Source: Cladorhizidae sp. MBARI D1340-BT2 (taxonomy: Eukaryota > Porifera > Demospongiae > Poecilosclerida > Cladorhizidae). From it: DNA of 64,000 bases. Under the pieces are notes generated by a model that saw only the letters and a program-made list of their open reading frames with translations, was not told where the DNA came from and searched no databases. This document shows, in pieces, positions 38,471-51,545 of this stretch (position 1 is its first letter; every line of letters begins with the position of its first letter). Location of the stretch: the NCBI GenBank assembly GCA_028752905.1, contig JAQNBH010000048.1, forward strand, positions 620,001 through 684,000, in the 5' to 3' direction. The position numbers and the translations under genes were made by a program.

Positions 38471-39368
38471 ACCTATCATTCGAATCATATCAAGTCCATT
38501 ACAGTGAAGTGTGCAGAATATTATGGATGTTTGATATCAACAGAGAGCACAGGGAGAGACCTATCTTAATAGCTATATATCAAGTTTATACAGTGAAGTG
38601 TGGAGAATCTATGAAGCTAACCTGTTTAGCATCAAGATAGAGAACACATAGAGAAACCTATCTTGTGATTCTATGTATGCAGAATATACGGATGTTTGGT
38701 ATCAAGAGAGAGAACAGAGAGAGGCCTACCTTTAGAGCTATATATCAAGTCTATTCAGTGAAGTGTGGAGAATCTATGAAGCTAACATGTTTAGCTCAAG
38801 ATAGAGAACACTGAGAGATACCTATCTTGCAAGTCCATTACAGTGAAGTGTGCAGAATATATGGATGTTTGGTATCAAGAGAGAGCACTTAGAGAGTCCT
38901 ATCTTAATAGCTATACATCAAGTCTATTCAGTGAAGTGTGGATAATCTACGAAGCTAACATGTTTAGCATCAAGTAAGAGTACAATTCATAACTGCCCTA
39001 ATTAACAAGACCAAAGTCCCAGATTTTGTCAACTGATAGAGAAGGCCCTTATCTGCAACATGTCAACAGATTATCAATAAATGTAGTGGTTTTTCACTGG
39101 CAGGCCACCGCTTTGGCAACTGGAAAACGCCAGGAAAGATCGCAAACCTTACCACTTCAAATCACCATAACTTGCTAATACTTAGAGTACTCAAAACTTT
39201 GGTACTTACAAAAGACAGATAATTAGAAGGGCTATCCGGTGATATAAAAATTATCTTTTTTGGGTAAAGTGTAAAACAGTTATGAGCTTTACGGCAAAAT
39301 AACAAGATTTTTGGGGGGGAAATGAGACCAAATTAGGGCAAATATCAAGATAGAGAACACACAATGAA
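38471..39368 (+). repeat. Unit U37, short, 898 bp (c6)
   Basis: Counterpart of U23; same 'actttggtacttac' and T5G7A3. Confidence 0.92.
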
Positions 39369-40614
39369 ACCTATCATTCGAATCATATCAAGTCCATTAC
39401 AGTGAAGTGTGCAGAATATTATGGATGTTTGATATCAACAGAGAGCACAGGGAGAGACCTATCTTAATAGCTATATATCAAGTTTATACAGTGAAGTGTG
39501 GAGAATCTATGAAGCTAACCTGTTTAGCATCAAGATAGAGAACACATAGAGAAACCTATCTTGTGATTCTATGTATGCAGAATATACGGATGTTTGGTAT
39601 CATGAGAGAGAACAGAGAGAGGCCTACCTTTAGAGCTATATATCAAGTCTATTCAGTGCAGTGTGGAGAATCTATGAAGCTAACATGTTTAGCTCAAGAT
39701 AGAGAACACTGAGAGATACCTATCTTGCAAGTCCATTACAGTGAAGTGTGCAGAATATATGGATGTTTGGTATCAAGAGAGAGCACTTAGAGAGTCCTAT
39801 CTTAATAGCTATACATCAAGTCTATTCAGTGAAGTGTGGAGAATCTATGAAGCTAACCTGTTTAGCATCAAGATAGAGAACACATAGAGAAACCTATCTT
39901 GTGATTCTATGTTTGCAGAATATACGGATGTTTGGTATCAAGAGAGAGAACAGAGAGAGGCCTACCTTTAGAGCTATATATCAAGTCTATTCAGTGAAGT
40001 GTGGAGAATCTATGAAGCTAACATGTTCAGCTCAAGATAGAGAACACTGAGAGATACCTATCTTGCAAGTCCATTACAGTGAAGTGTGCAGAATATATGG
40101 ATGTTTGGTATCAAGAGAGAGCACTTAGAGAGTCCTATCTTAATAGCTATACATCAAGTCTATTCAGTGAAGTGTGGATAATCTACGAAGCTAACATGTT
40201 TAGCATCAAGTAAGTGTACAATTCATAACTGCCCTAATTAACAAGACCAAAGTCCCAGATTTTGTCAACTGATAGAGAAGGCCCTTATCTGCAACATGTC
40301 AACAGATTATCAATAAATGTAGTGGTTTTTCACTGGCAGGCCACCGCTTTGGCAACTGGAAAACGCCAGGAAAGATCGCAAACCTTACCACTTCAAATCA
40401 CCATAACTTGCTAATAATTAGAGTACTCAAAATTTTGGCACGTACAAAAGACAGATAATTAGAAGGGCTATCCGGTGATATAAAAATTATCTTTTTTGGG
40501 TAAAGTGTAGTAAAGTTATGAGCTTTACGGCAAAATAACAAGATTTTGGGGGGGAAAATGAGAAAGATATAGACCAAATTAGGGCAAATATCAAGATAGA
40601 GAACACACAATGAA
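39369..40614 (+). repeat. Unit U38, long, 1246 bp (c3b)
   Basis: Counterpart of U24 with 'tatcatgagag' and 'cagtgcagtg'. Homopolymer block is T4G7A4 here against T4G6A5 in U24. Confidence 0.92.
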
Positions 40615-41522
40615 ACCTATCATTCGAATCATATCAAGTCCATTACAGTGAAGTGTGCAGAATATTATGGATGTTTGATATCAACAGAGAGCACAGGGAG
40701 AGACCTATCTTAATAGCTATATATCAAGTTTATACAGTGAAGTGTGAAGAATCTATGAAGCTAACCTGTTTAGCATCAAGATAGAGAACACATAGAGAAA
40801 CCTATCTTGTGATTCTATGTATGCAGAATATACGGATGTTTGGTATCAAGAGAGAGAACAGAGAGAGGCCTACCTTTAGAGCTATATATCAAGTCTATTC
40901 AGTGAAGTGTGGAGAATCTATGAAGCTAACATGTTTAGCTCAAGATAGAGAACACTGAGAGATACCTATCTTGCAAGTCCATTACAGTGAAGTGTGCAGA
41001 ATATATGGATGTTTGGTATCAAGAGAGAGCACTTAGAGAGTCCTATCTTAATAGCTATACATCAAGTCTATTCAGTGAAGTGTGGATAATCTACGAAGCT
41101 AACATGTTTAGCATCAAGTAAGAGTACAATTCATAACTGCCCTAATTAACAAGACCAAAGTCCCAGATTTTGTCAACTGATAGAGAAGGCCCTTATCTGC
41201 AACATGTCAACAGACTATCAATAAATGTAGTGGTTTTTCACTGGCAGGCCACCGCTTTGGCAACTGGAAAACGCCAGGAAAGATCGCAAACCTTACCACT
41301 TCAAATCACCATAACTTGCTAATATTTAGAGTACTCAAAATTTTGGCACGTACAAAAGACAGATAATTAGAAGGGCTATCCGGTGATATAAAAATTATCT
41401 TTTTGGGGTAAAGTGTAGAAAAGTTATGAGCTTTACGGCAAAATAACAAGATTTTTTGGGGAAAAATGAGAAACATATAGACCAAATTAGGGCAAATATC
41501 AAGATAGAGAACACACAATGAA
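40615..41522 (+). repeat. Unit U39, short, 908 bp (c4p)
   Basis: Counterpart of U25. Its second homopolymer pair is T5G4 instead of T6G3 near 41400, again with the total unchanged. Confidence 0.92.
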
Positions 41523-42768
41523 ACCTATCATTCGAATCATATCAAGTCCATTACAGTGAAGTGTGCAGAATATTATGGATGTTTGATATCAACAGAGAGC
41601 ACAGGGAGAGACCTATCTTAATAGCTATATATCAAGTTTATACAGTGAAGTGTGGAGAATCTATGAAGCTAACCTGTTTAGCATCAAGATAGAGAACACA
41701 TAGAGAAACCTATCTTGTGATTCTATGTATGCAGAATATACGGATGTTTGGTATCAAGAGAGAGAACAGAGAGAGGCCTACCTTTAGAGCTATATATCAA
41801 GTCTATTCAGTGAAGTGTGGAGAATCTATGAAGCTAACATGTTTAGCTCAAGATAGAGAACACTGAGAGATACCTATCTTGCAAGTCCATTACAGTGAAG
41901 TGTGCAGAATATATGGATGTTTGGTATCAAGAGAGAGCACTTAGAGAGTCCTATCTTAATAGCTATACATCAAGTCTATTCAGTGAAGTGTGGAGAATCT
42001 ACGAAGCTAACCTGTTTAGCATCAAGATAGAGAACACATAGAGAAACCTATCTTGTGATTCTATGTTTGCAGAATATACGGATGTTTGGTATCAAGAGAG
42101 AGAACAGAGAGAGGCCTACCTTTAGAGCTATATATCAAGTCTATTCAGTGAAGTGTGGAGAATCTATGAAGCTAACATGTTCAGCTCAAGATAGAGAACA
42201 CTGAGAGATACCTATCTTGCAAGTCCATTACAGTGAAGTGTGCAGAATATATGGATGTTTGGTATCAAGAGAGAGCACTTAGAAAGTCCTATCTTAATAG
42301 CTATACATCAAGTCTATTCAGTGAAGTGTGGATAATCTACGAAGTTAACATGTTTAGCATCAAGTAAGTGTACAATTCATAACTGCCCTAATTAACAAGA
42401 CCAAAGTCCCAGATTTTGTCAACTGATAGAGAAGGCCCTTATCTGCAACATGTCAACAGATTATCAATAAATGTAGTGGTTTTTCACTGGCAGGCCACCG
42501 CTTTGGCAACTGGAAAACGCCAGGAAAGATCGCAAACCTTACCACTTCAAATCACCATAACTTGCTAATACTTAGAGTACTCAAAAGTTTGGCACGTACA
42601 AAAGACAGATAATTAGAAGGGCTATCCGGTGATATAAAAATTATCTTTTTTGGGTAAAGTGTAGAAAAGTTATGAGCTTTACGGCAAAATAACAAGATTT
42701 TTGGGGGGAAAATGAGAAACATATAGACCAAATTAGGGCAAATATCAAGATAGAGAACACACAATGAA
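41523..42768 (+). repeat. Unit U40, long, 1246 bp (c5)
   Basis: Same position as U26 in the 14.4-kb duplication but 338 bp longer. R6' is mosaic ('gagaatctacgaag'). R5' has 'cttagaaagtcc' and R6 'gaagttaac', both shared with U44. Confidence 0.92.
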
Positions 42769-43676
42769 ACCTATCATTCGAATCATATCAAGTCCATTAC
42801 AGTGAAGTGTGCAGAATATTATGGATGTTTGATATCAACAGAGAGCACAGGGAGAGACCTATCTTAATAGCTATATATCAAGTTTATACAGTGAAGTGTG
42901 GAGAATCTATGAAGCTAACCTGTTTAGCATCAAGATAGAGAACACATAGAGAAACCTATCTTGTGATTCTATGTATGCAGAATATACGGATGTTTGATAT
43001 CAAGAGAGAGAACAGAGAGAGGCCTACCTTTAGAGCTATATATCAAGTCTATTCAGTGAAGTGTGGAGAATCTATGAAGCTAACATGTTTAGCTCAAGAT
43101 AGAGAACAATGAGAGATACCTATCTTGCAAGTCCATTACAGTGAAGTGTGCAGAATATATGGATGTTTGGTATCAAGAGAGAGCACTTAGAGAGTCCTAT
43201 CTTAATAGCTATACATCAAGTCTATTCAGTGAAGTGTGGATAATCTACGAAGCTAACATGTTTAGCATCAAGTAAGAGTACAATTCATAACTGCCCTAAT
43301 TAACAAGACCAAAGTCCCAGATTTTGTCAACTGATAGAGAAGGCCCTTATCTGCAACATGTCAACAGATTATCAATAAATGTAGTGGTTTTTCACTGGCA
43401 GGCCACCGCTTTGGCAACTGGAAAACGCCAGGAAAGATCGCAAACCTTACCACTTCAAATCACCATAACTTGCTAATACTTAGAGTACTCAAAAGTTTGG
43501 CACGTACAAAAGACAGATAATTAGAAGGGCTATCCGGTGATATAAAAATTATCTTTTTTGGGTAAAGTGTAGAAAAGTTATGAGCTTTACGGCAAAATAA
43601 CAAGATTTTTGGGGGAAAAATGAGAAACATATAGACAAAATTAGGGCAAATATCAAGATAGAGAACACACAATGAA
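42769..43676 (+). repeat. Unit U41, short, 908 bp (c5)
   Basis: R4 has 'gaacaatgagag', shared with U45 and U54. R3 has the private 'tttgatatcaagag', which adds a second GATATC to this unit. Core has the private 'tagacaaaatt'. Confidence 0.92.
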
Positions 43677-44574
43677 ACCTATCATTCGAATCATATCAAG
43701 TCCATTACAGTGAAGTGTGCAGAATATTATGGATGTTTGATATCAACAGAGAGCACAGGGAGAGACCTATCTTAATAGCTATATATCAAGTTTATACAGT
43801 GAAGTGTGGAGAATCTATGAAGCTAACCTGTTTAGCATCAAGATAGAGAACACATAGAGAAACCTATCTTGTGATTCTATGTATGCAGAATATACGGATG
43901 TTTGGTATCAAGAGAGAGAACAGAGAGAGGCCTACCTTTAGAGCTATATATCAAGTCTATTCAGTGAAGTGTGGAGAATCTATGAAGCTAACATGTTTAG
44001 CTCAAGATAGAGAACACTGAGAGATACCTATCTTGCAAGTCCATTACAGTGAAGTGTGCAGAATATATGGATGTTTGGTATCAAGAGAGAGCACTTAGAG
44101 AGTCCTATCTTAATAGCTATACATCAAGTCTATTCAGTGAAGTGTGGATAATCTACGAAGCTAACATGTTTAGCATCAAGTAAGAGTACAATTCATAACT
44201 GCCCTAATTAACAAGACCAAAGTCCCAGATTTTGTCAACTGATAGAGAAGGCCCTTATCTGCAACATGTCAACAGATTATCAATAAATGTAGTGGTTTTT
44301 TACTGGCAGGCCACCGCTTTGGCAACTGGAAAACGCCAGGAAAGATCGCAAACCTTACCACTTCAAATCACCATAACTTGCTAATACTTAGAGTACTCAA
44401 AACTTTGGTACGTACAAAAGACAGATAATTAGAAGGGCTATCCGGTGATATAAAAATTATCTTTTTTGGGTAAAGTGTAAAACAGTTATGAGCTTTACGG
44501 CAAAATAACAAGATTTTTGGGGGGAAAATGAGACCAAATTAGGGCAAATATCAAGATAGAGAACACACAATGAA
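43677..44574 (+). repeat. Unit U42, short, 898 bp (c6)
   Basis: Core has the 10-bp deletion, 'gttttttactgg' and 'actttggtacgtac', shared with U46. Confidence 0.92.
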
Positions 44575-45777
44575 ACCTATCATTCGAATCATATCAAGTC
44601 CATTACAGTGAAGTGTGCAGAATATTATGGATGTTTGATATCAACAGAGAGCACAGGGAGAGACCTATCTTAATAGCTATATATCAAGTTTATACAGTGA
44701 AGTGTGGAGAATCTATGAAGCTAACCTGTTTAGCATCAAGATAGAGAACACAGAGAAACCTATCTTGTGATTCTATGTATGCAGAATATACGGATGTTTG
44801 GTATCAAGAGAGAGAACAGAGAGAGGCCTACCTTTAGAGCTATATATCAAGTCTATTCAGTGAAGTGTGGAGAATCTATGAAGCTAACATGTTTAGCTCA
44901 AGATAGAGAACACTGAGAGATACCTATCTTGCAAGTCCATTACAGTGAAGTGTGCAGAATATATGGATGTTTGGTATCAAGAGAGAGCACTTAGAGAGTC
45001 CTATCTTAATAGTTATACATCAAGTCTATTCAGTGAAGTGTGGATAATCTACGAAGCTAACATGTTTAGCATCAAGATAGAGAACACATAGATAAACCTA
45101 TCTTGTGATTCTATGTTTGCAGAATATACGGATGTTTGGTATCAAGAGAGAGAACAGAGAGAGGCCTACCTTTAGAGCTATATATCAAGTCTATTCAGTG
45201 AAGTGTGGAGAATCTATGAAGCTAACATGTTCAGCTCAAGATAGAGAACACTGAGAGATACCTATCTTGCAAGTCCATTACAGTGAAGTGTGCAGAATAT
45301 ATGGATGTTTGGTATCAAGAGAGAGCACTTAGAGAGTCCTATCTTAATAGCTATACATCAAGTCTATTCAGTGAAGTGTGGATAATCTACGAAGCTAACA
45401 TGTTTAGCATCAAGTAAGTGTACAATTCATAACTGCCCTAATTAACAAGACCAAAGTCCCAGATTTTGTCAACTGATAGAGAAGGCCCTTATCTGCAACA
45501 TGTCAACAGATTATCAATAAATGTAGTGTTTTTTCACTGGCAGGCCACAGCTTTGGCAACTGGAAAACGCCAGGAAAGATCGCAAACCTTACCACTTCAA
45601 ATCACCATAACTTGCTAATACTTAGAGTACTCAAAAGTTTGGCACGTACAAAAGACAGATAATTAGAAGGGCTATCCGGTGATATAAAAATTATCTTTTT
45701 TGGGTAAAGTGTAGAAAAGTTATGAGCTTTACGGCAAAATAACAAGATTTTTTGGGGAAAAATTGGAAACATATACC
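44575..45777 (+). repeat. Unit U43, long array with truncated core, 1203 bp (c7)
   Basis: R2 lacks 'ta' ('gaacacagagaaacc'). R6' (44999-45095) is an R6-type copy that lacks the core (see findings). The core has 'gtagtgttttttcac' and 'ccacagc', and ends at 'catata' followed by 'cc', where it joins the R1 tail of the next unit. Confidence 0.9.
45776..45777 (+). other. Deletion junction between core and R1, copy 1
   Basis: 'catata' of the core is joined to 'acagagagcac' of R1 with 'cc' between them that fits neither side. By comparison with intact units, 112 bp are missing (43 bp of core end, 69 bp of R1). The same junction occurs at 49962-49963 and 53645-53646. Confidence 0.85.
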
Positions 45778-46954
45778 ACAGAGAGCACAGGGAGAGACCT
45801 ATCTTAATAGCTATATATCAAGTTTATACAGTGAAGTGTGGAGAATCTATGAAGCTAACCTGTTTAGCATCAAGATAGAGAACACATAGAGAAACCTATC
45901 TTGTGATTCTATGTATGCAGAATATACGGATGTTTGGTATCAAGAGAGAGAACAGAGAGAGGCCTACCTTTAGAGCTATATATCAAGTCTATTCAGTGAA
46001 GTGTGGAGAATCTATGAAGCTAACATGTTTAGCTCAAGATAGAGAACACTGAGAGATACCTATCTTGCAAGTCCATTACAGTGAAGTGTGCAGAATATAT
46101 GGATGTTTGGTATCAAGAGAGAGCACTTAGAGAGTCCTATCTTAATAGCTATACATCAAGTCTATTCAGTGAAGTGTGGAGAATCTATGAAGCTAACCTG
46201 TTTAGCATCAAGATAGAGAACACATAGAGAAACCTATCTTGTGATTCTATGTTTGCAGAATATACGGATGTTTGGTATCAAGAGAGAGAACAGAGAGAGG
46301 CCTACCTTTAGAGCTATATATCAAGTCTATTCAGTGAAGTGTGGAGAATCTATGAAGCTAACATGTTCAGCTCAAGATAGAGAACACTGAGAGATACCTA
46401 TCTTGCAAGTCCATTACAGTGAAGTGTGCAGAATATATGGATGTTTGGTATCAAGAGAGAGCACTTAGAAAGTCCTATCTTAATAGCTATACATCAAGTC
46501 TATTCAGTGAAGTGTGGATAATCTACGAAGTTAACATGTTTAGCATCAAGTAAGTGTACAATTCATAACTGCCCTAATTAACAAGACCAAAGTCCCAGAT
46601 TTTGTCAACTGATAGAGAAGGCCCTTATCTGCAACATGTCAACAGATTATCAATAAATGTAGTGGTTTTTCACTGGCAGGCCACCGCTTTGGCAACTGGA
46701 AAACGCCAGGAAAGATCGCAAACCTTACCACTTCAAATCACCATAACTTGCTAATACTTAGAGTACTCAAAAGTTTGGCACGTACAAAAGACAGATAATT
46801 AGAAGGGCTATCCCGTGATATAAAAATTATCTTTTTTGGGTAAAGTGTAGAAAAGTTATGAGCTTTACGGCAAAATAACAAGATTTTTGGGGGGAAAATG
46901 AGAAACATATAGACCAAATTAGGGCAAATATCAAGATAGAGAACACACAATGAA
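45778..46954 (+). repeat. Unit U44, 5'-truncated long unit, 1177 bp (c5)
   Basis: Only the last 19 bp of R1 remain (45778-45796), then R2 through R6 and a core with 'ctatcccgtgat'. It shares 'cttagaaagtcc' with U40. Confidence 0.9.
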
Positions 46955-47862
46955 ACCTATCATTCGAATCATATCAAGTCCATTACAGTGAAGTGTGCAG
47001 AATATTATGGATGTTTGATATCAACAGAGAGCACAGGGAGAGACCTATCTTAATAGCTATATATCAAGTTTATACAGTGAAGTGTGGAGAATCTATGAAG
47101 CTAACCTGTTTAGCATCAAGATAGAGAACACATAGAGAAACCTATCTTGTGATTCTATGTATGCAGAATATACGGATGTTTGGTATCAAGAGAGAGAACA
47201 GAGAGAGGCCTACCTTTAGAGCTATATATCAAGTCTATTCAGTGAAGTGTGGAGAATCTATGAAGCTAACATGTTTAGCTCAAGATAGAGAACAATGAGA
47301 GATACCTATCTTGCAAGTCCATTACAGTGAAGTGTGCAGAATATATGGATGTTTGGTATCAAGAGAGAGCACTTAGAGAGTCCTATCTTAATAGCTATAC
47401 ATCAAGTCTATTCAGTGAAGTGTGGATAATCTACGAAGCTAACATGTTTAGCATCAAGTAAGAGTACAATTCATAACTGCCCTAATTAACAAGACCAAAG
47501 TCCCAGATTTTGTCAACTGATAGAGAAGGCCCTTATCTGCAACATGTCAACAGATTATCAATAAATGTAGTGGTTTTTCACTGGCAGGCCACCGCTTTGG
47601 CAACTGGAAAACGCCAGGAAAGATCGCAAACCTTACCACTTCAAATCACCATAACTTGCTAATACTTAGAGTACTCAAAAGTTTGGCACGTACAAAAGAC
47701 AGATAATTAGAAGGGCTATCCCGTGATATAAAAATTATCTTTTTTGGGTAAAGTGTAGAAAAGTTATGAGCTTTACGGCAAAATAACAAGATTTTTGGGG
47801 GAAAAATGAGAAACATATAGACCAAATTAGGGCAAATATCAAGATAGAGAACACACAATGAA
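46955..47862 (+). repeat. Unit U45, short, 908 bp (c5); start of 3683-bp HOR copy 1
   Basis: R4 'gaacaatgagag' as in U41; core has 'ctatcccgtgat', shared only with U44. Confidence 0.92.
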
Positions 47863-48760
47863 ACCTATCATTCGAATCATATCAAGTCCATTACAGTGAA
47901 GTGTGCAGAATATTATGGATGTTTGATATCAACAGAGAGCACAGGGAGAGACCTATCTTAATAGCTATATATCAAGTTTATACAGTGAAGTGTGGAGAAT
48001 CTATGAAGCTAACCTGTTTAGCATCAAGATAGAGAACACATAGAGAAACCTATCTTGTGATTCTATGTATGCAGAATATACGGATGTTTGGTATCAAGAG
48101 AGAGAACAGAGAGAGGCCTACCTTTAGAGCTATATATCAAGTCTATTCAGTGAAGTGTGGAGAATCTATGAAGCTAACATGTTTAGCTCAAGATAGAGAA
48201 CACTGAGAGATACCTATCTTGCAAGTCCATTACAGTGAAGTGTGCAGAATATATGGATGTTTGGTATCAAGAGAGAGCACTTAGAGAGTCCTATCTTAAT
48301 AGCTATACATCAAGTCTATTCAGTGAAGTGTGGATAATCTACGAAGCTAACATGTTTAGCATCAAGTAAGAGTACAATTCATAACTGCCCTAATTAACAA
48401 GACCAAAGTCCCAGATTTTGTCAACTGATAGAGAAGGCCCTTATCTGCAACATGTCAACAGATTATCAATAAATGTAGTGGTTTTTTACTGGCAGGCCAC
48501 CGCTTTGGCAACTGGAAAACGCCAGGAAAGATCGCAAACCTTACCACTTCAAATCACCATAACTTGCTAATACTTAGAGTACTCAAAACTTTGGTACGTA
48601 CAAAAGACAGATAATTAGAAGGGCTATCCGGTGATATAAAAATTATCTTTTTTGGGTAAAGTGTAAAACAGTTATGAGCTTTACGGCAAAATAACAAGAT
48701 TTTTGGGGGGAAAATGAGACCAAATTAGGGCAAATATCAAGATAGAGAACACACAATGAA
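47863..48760 (+). repeat. Unit U46, short, 898 bp (c6)
   Basis: Counterpart of U42 (4186 bp upstream), sharing 'gttttttactgg'. Confidence 0.92.
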
Positions 48761-49963
48761 ACCTATCATTCGAATCATATCAAGTCCATTACAGTGAAGT
48801 GTGCAGAATATTATGGATGTTTGATATCAACAGAGAGCACAGGGAGAGACCTATCTTAATAGCTATATATCAAGTTTATACAGTGAAGTGTGGAGAATCT
48901 ATGAAGCTAACCTGTTTAGCATCAAGATAGAGAACACAGAGAAACCTATCTTGTGATTCTATGTATGCAGAATATACGGATGTTTGGTATCAAGAGAGAG
49001 AACAGAGAGAGGCCTACCTTTAGAGCTATATATCAAGTCTATTCAGTGAAGTGTGGAGAATCTATGAAGCTAACATGTTTAGCTCAAGATAGAGAACACT
49101 GAGAGATACCTATCTTGCAAGTCCATTACAGTGAAGTGTGCAGAATATATGGATGTTTGGTATCAAGAGAGAGCACTTAGAGAGTCCTATCTTAATAGCT
49201 ATACATCAAGTCTATTCAGTGAAGTGTGGAGAATCTATGAAGCTAACCTGTTTAGCATCAAGATAGAGAACACATAGAGAAACCTATCTTGTGATTCTAT
49301 GTTTGCAGAATATACGGATGTTTGGTATCAAGAGAGAGAACAGAGAGAGGCCTACCTTTAGAGCTATATATCAAGTCTATTCAGTGAAGTGTGGAGAATC
49401 TATGAAGCTAACATGTTCAGCTCAAGATAGAGAACACTGAGAGATACCTATCTTGCAAGTCCATTACAGTGAAGTGTGCAGAATATATGGATGTTTGGTA
49501 TCAAGAGAGAGCACTTAGAGAGTCCTATCTTAATAGCTATACATCAAGTCTATTCAGTGAAGTGTGGATAATCTACGAAGCTAACATGTTTAGCATCAAG
49601 TAAGTGTACAATTCATAACTGCCCTAATTAACAAGACCAAAGTCCCAGATTTTGTCAACTGATAGAGAAGGCCCTTATCTGCAACATGTCAACAGATTAT
49701 CAATAAATGTAGTGTTTTTTCACTGGCAGGCCACAGCTTTGGCAACTGGAAAACGCCAGGAAAGATCGCAAACCTTACCACTTCAAATCACCATAACTTG
49801 CTAATACTTAGAGTACTCAAAAGTTTGGCACGTACAAAAGACAGATAATTAGAAGGGCTATCCGGTGATATAAAAATTATCTTTTTTGGGTAAAGTGTAG
49901 AAAAGTTATGAGCTTTACGGCAAAATAACAAGATTTTTTGGGGAAAAATTGGAAACATATACC
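48761..49963 (+). repeat. Unit U47, long array with truncated core, 1203 bp (c7)
   Basis: Same core end and 'cc' junction as U43, and the same 2-bp deletion in R2. R6' is the normal uninterrupted type ('gagaatctatgaag'), unlike U43. Confidence 0.92.
49962..49963 (+). other. Deletion junction between core and R1, copy 2
   Basis: Base-for-base the same join as at 45776, including the 'cc'. It is followed by the R2/R4' chimera instead of a full R2. Confidence 0.85.
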
Positions 49964-50637
49964 ACAGAGAGCACAGGGAGAGACCTATCTTAATAGCTAT
50001 ATATCAAGTTTATACAGTGAAGTGTGGAGAATCTATGAAGCTAACATGTTCAGCTCAAGATAGAGAACACTGAGAGATACCTATCTTGCAAGTCCATTAC
50101 AGTGAAGTGTGCAGAATATATGGATGTTTGGTATCAAGAGAGAGCACTTAGAGAGTCCTATCTTAATAGCTATACATCAAGTCTATTCAGTGAAGTGTGG
50201 ATAATCTACGAAGCTAACATGTTTAGCATCAAGTAAGTGTACAATTCATAACTGCCCTAATTAACAAGACCAAAGTCCCAGATTTTGTCAACTGATAGAG
50301 AAGGCCCTTATCTGCAACATGTCAACAGATTATCAATAAATGTAGTGGTTTTTCACTGGCAGGCCACCGCTTTGGCAACTGGAAAACGCCAGGAAAGATC
50401 GCAAACCTTACCACTTCAAATCACCATAACTTGCTAATAATTAGAGTACTCAAAATTTTGGCACGTACAAAAGACAGATAATTAGAAGGGCTATCCGGTG
50501 ATATAAAAATTATCTTTTTTGGGTAAAGTGTAGTAAAGTTATGAGCTTTACGGCAAAATAACAAGATTTTGGGGGGAAAAATGAGAAAGATATAGACCAA
50601 ATTAGGGCAAATATCAAGATAGAGAACACACAATGAA
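49964..50637 (+). repeat. Unit U48, doubly deleted, 674 bp (c3b)
   Basis: R1 tail of 19 bp (49964-49982), an R2/R4' chimera (49983-50078), R5', R6 and core. It equals U44 minus 503 bp (R2 3' part through R4' 5' part). It is the shortest unit in the window and retains only two of the B copies. Confidence 0.92.
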
Positions 50638-51545
50638 ACCTATCATTCGAATCATATCAAGTCCATTACAGTGAAGTGCGCAGAATATTATGGATGTTTG
50701 ATATCAACAGAGAGCACAGGGAGAGACCTATCTTAATAGCTATATATCAAGTTTATACAGTGAAGTGTGGAGAATCTATGAAGCTAACCTGTTTAGCATC
50801 AAGATAGAGAACACATAGAGAAACCTATCTTGTGATTCTATGTTTGCAGAATATACGGATGTTTGGTATCAAGAGAGAGAACAGAGAGAGGCCTACCTTT
50901 AGAGCTATATATCAAGTCTATTCAGTGAAGTGTGGAGAATCTATGAAGCTAACATGTTCAGCTCAAGATAGAGAACACTGAGAGATACCTATCTTGCAAG
51001 TCCATTACAGTGAAGTGTGCAGAATATATGGATGTTTGGTATCAAGAGAGAGCACTTAGAGAGTCCTATCTTAATAGCTATACATCAAGTCTATTCAGTG
51101 AAGTGTGGATAATCTACGAAGTTAACATGTTTAGCATCAAGTAAGTGTACAATTCATAACTGCCCTAATTAACAAGACCAAAGTCCCAGATTTTGTCAAC
51201 TGATAGAGAAGGCCCTTATCTGCAACATGTCAACAGATTATCAATAAATGTAGTGGTTTTTCACTGGCAGGCCACCGCTTTGGCAACTGGAAAACGCCAG
51301 GAAAGATCGCAAACCTTACCACTTCAAATCACCATAACTTGCTAATAATTAGAGTACTCAAAATTTTGGCACGTACAAAAGACAGATAATTAGAAGGGCT
51401 ATCCGGTGATATAAAAATTATCTTTTTTGGGTAAAGTGTAGTAAAGTTATGAGCTTTACGGCAAAATAACAAGATTTTGGGGGGAAAAATGAGAAAGATA
51501 TAGACCAAATTAGGGCAAATATCAAGATAGAGAACACACAATGAA
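50638..51545 (+). repeat. Unit U49, short, 908 bp, long-type alleles (c3b); HOR copy 2
   Basis: R1 'gtgcgcag', R3' 'gtttgc', R4' 'ttcagctc', R6 'gaagttaac'. It sits where U45 sits in copy 1 but has different alleles and core, so this position was replaced by conversion or exchange. Confidence 0.92.

Noticed and set aside
45771..45800. Core/R1 junction as an assembly error
   Set aside because: The identical junction, including the 2-bp filler, appears three times in distinct contexts, so a real duplicated deletion is more likely; reads would settle it.
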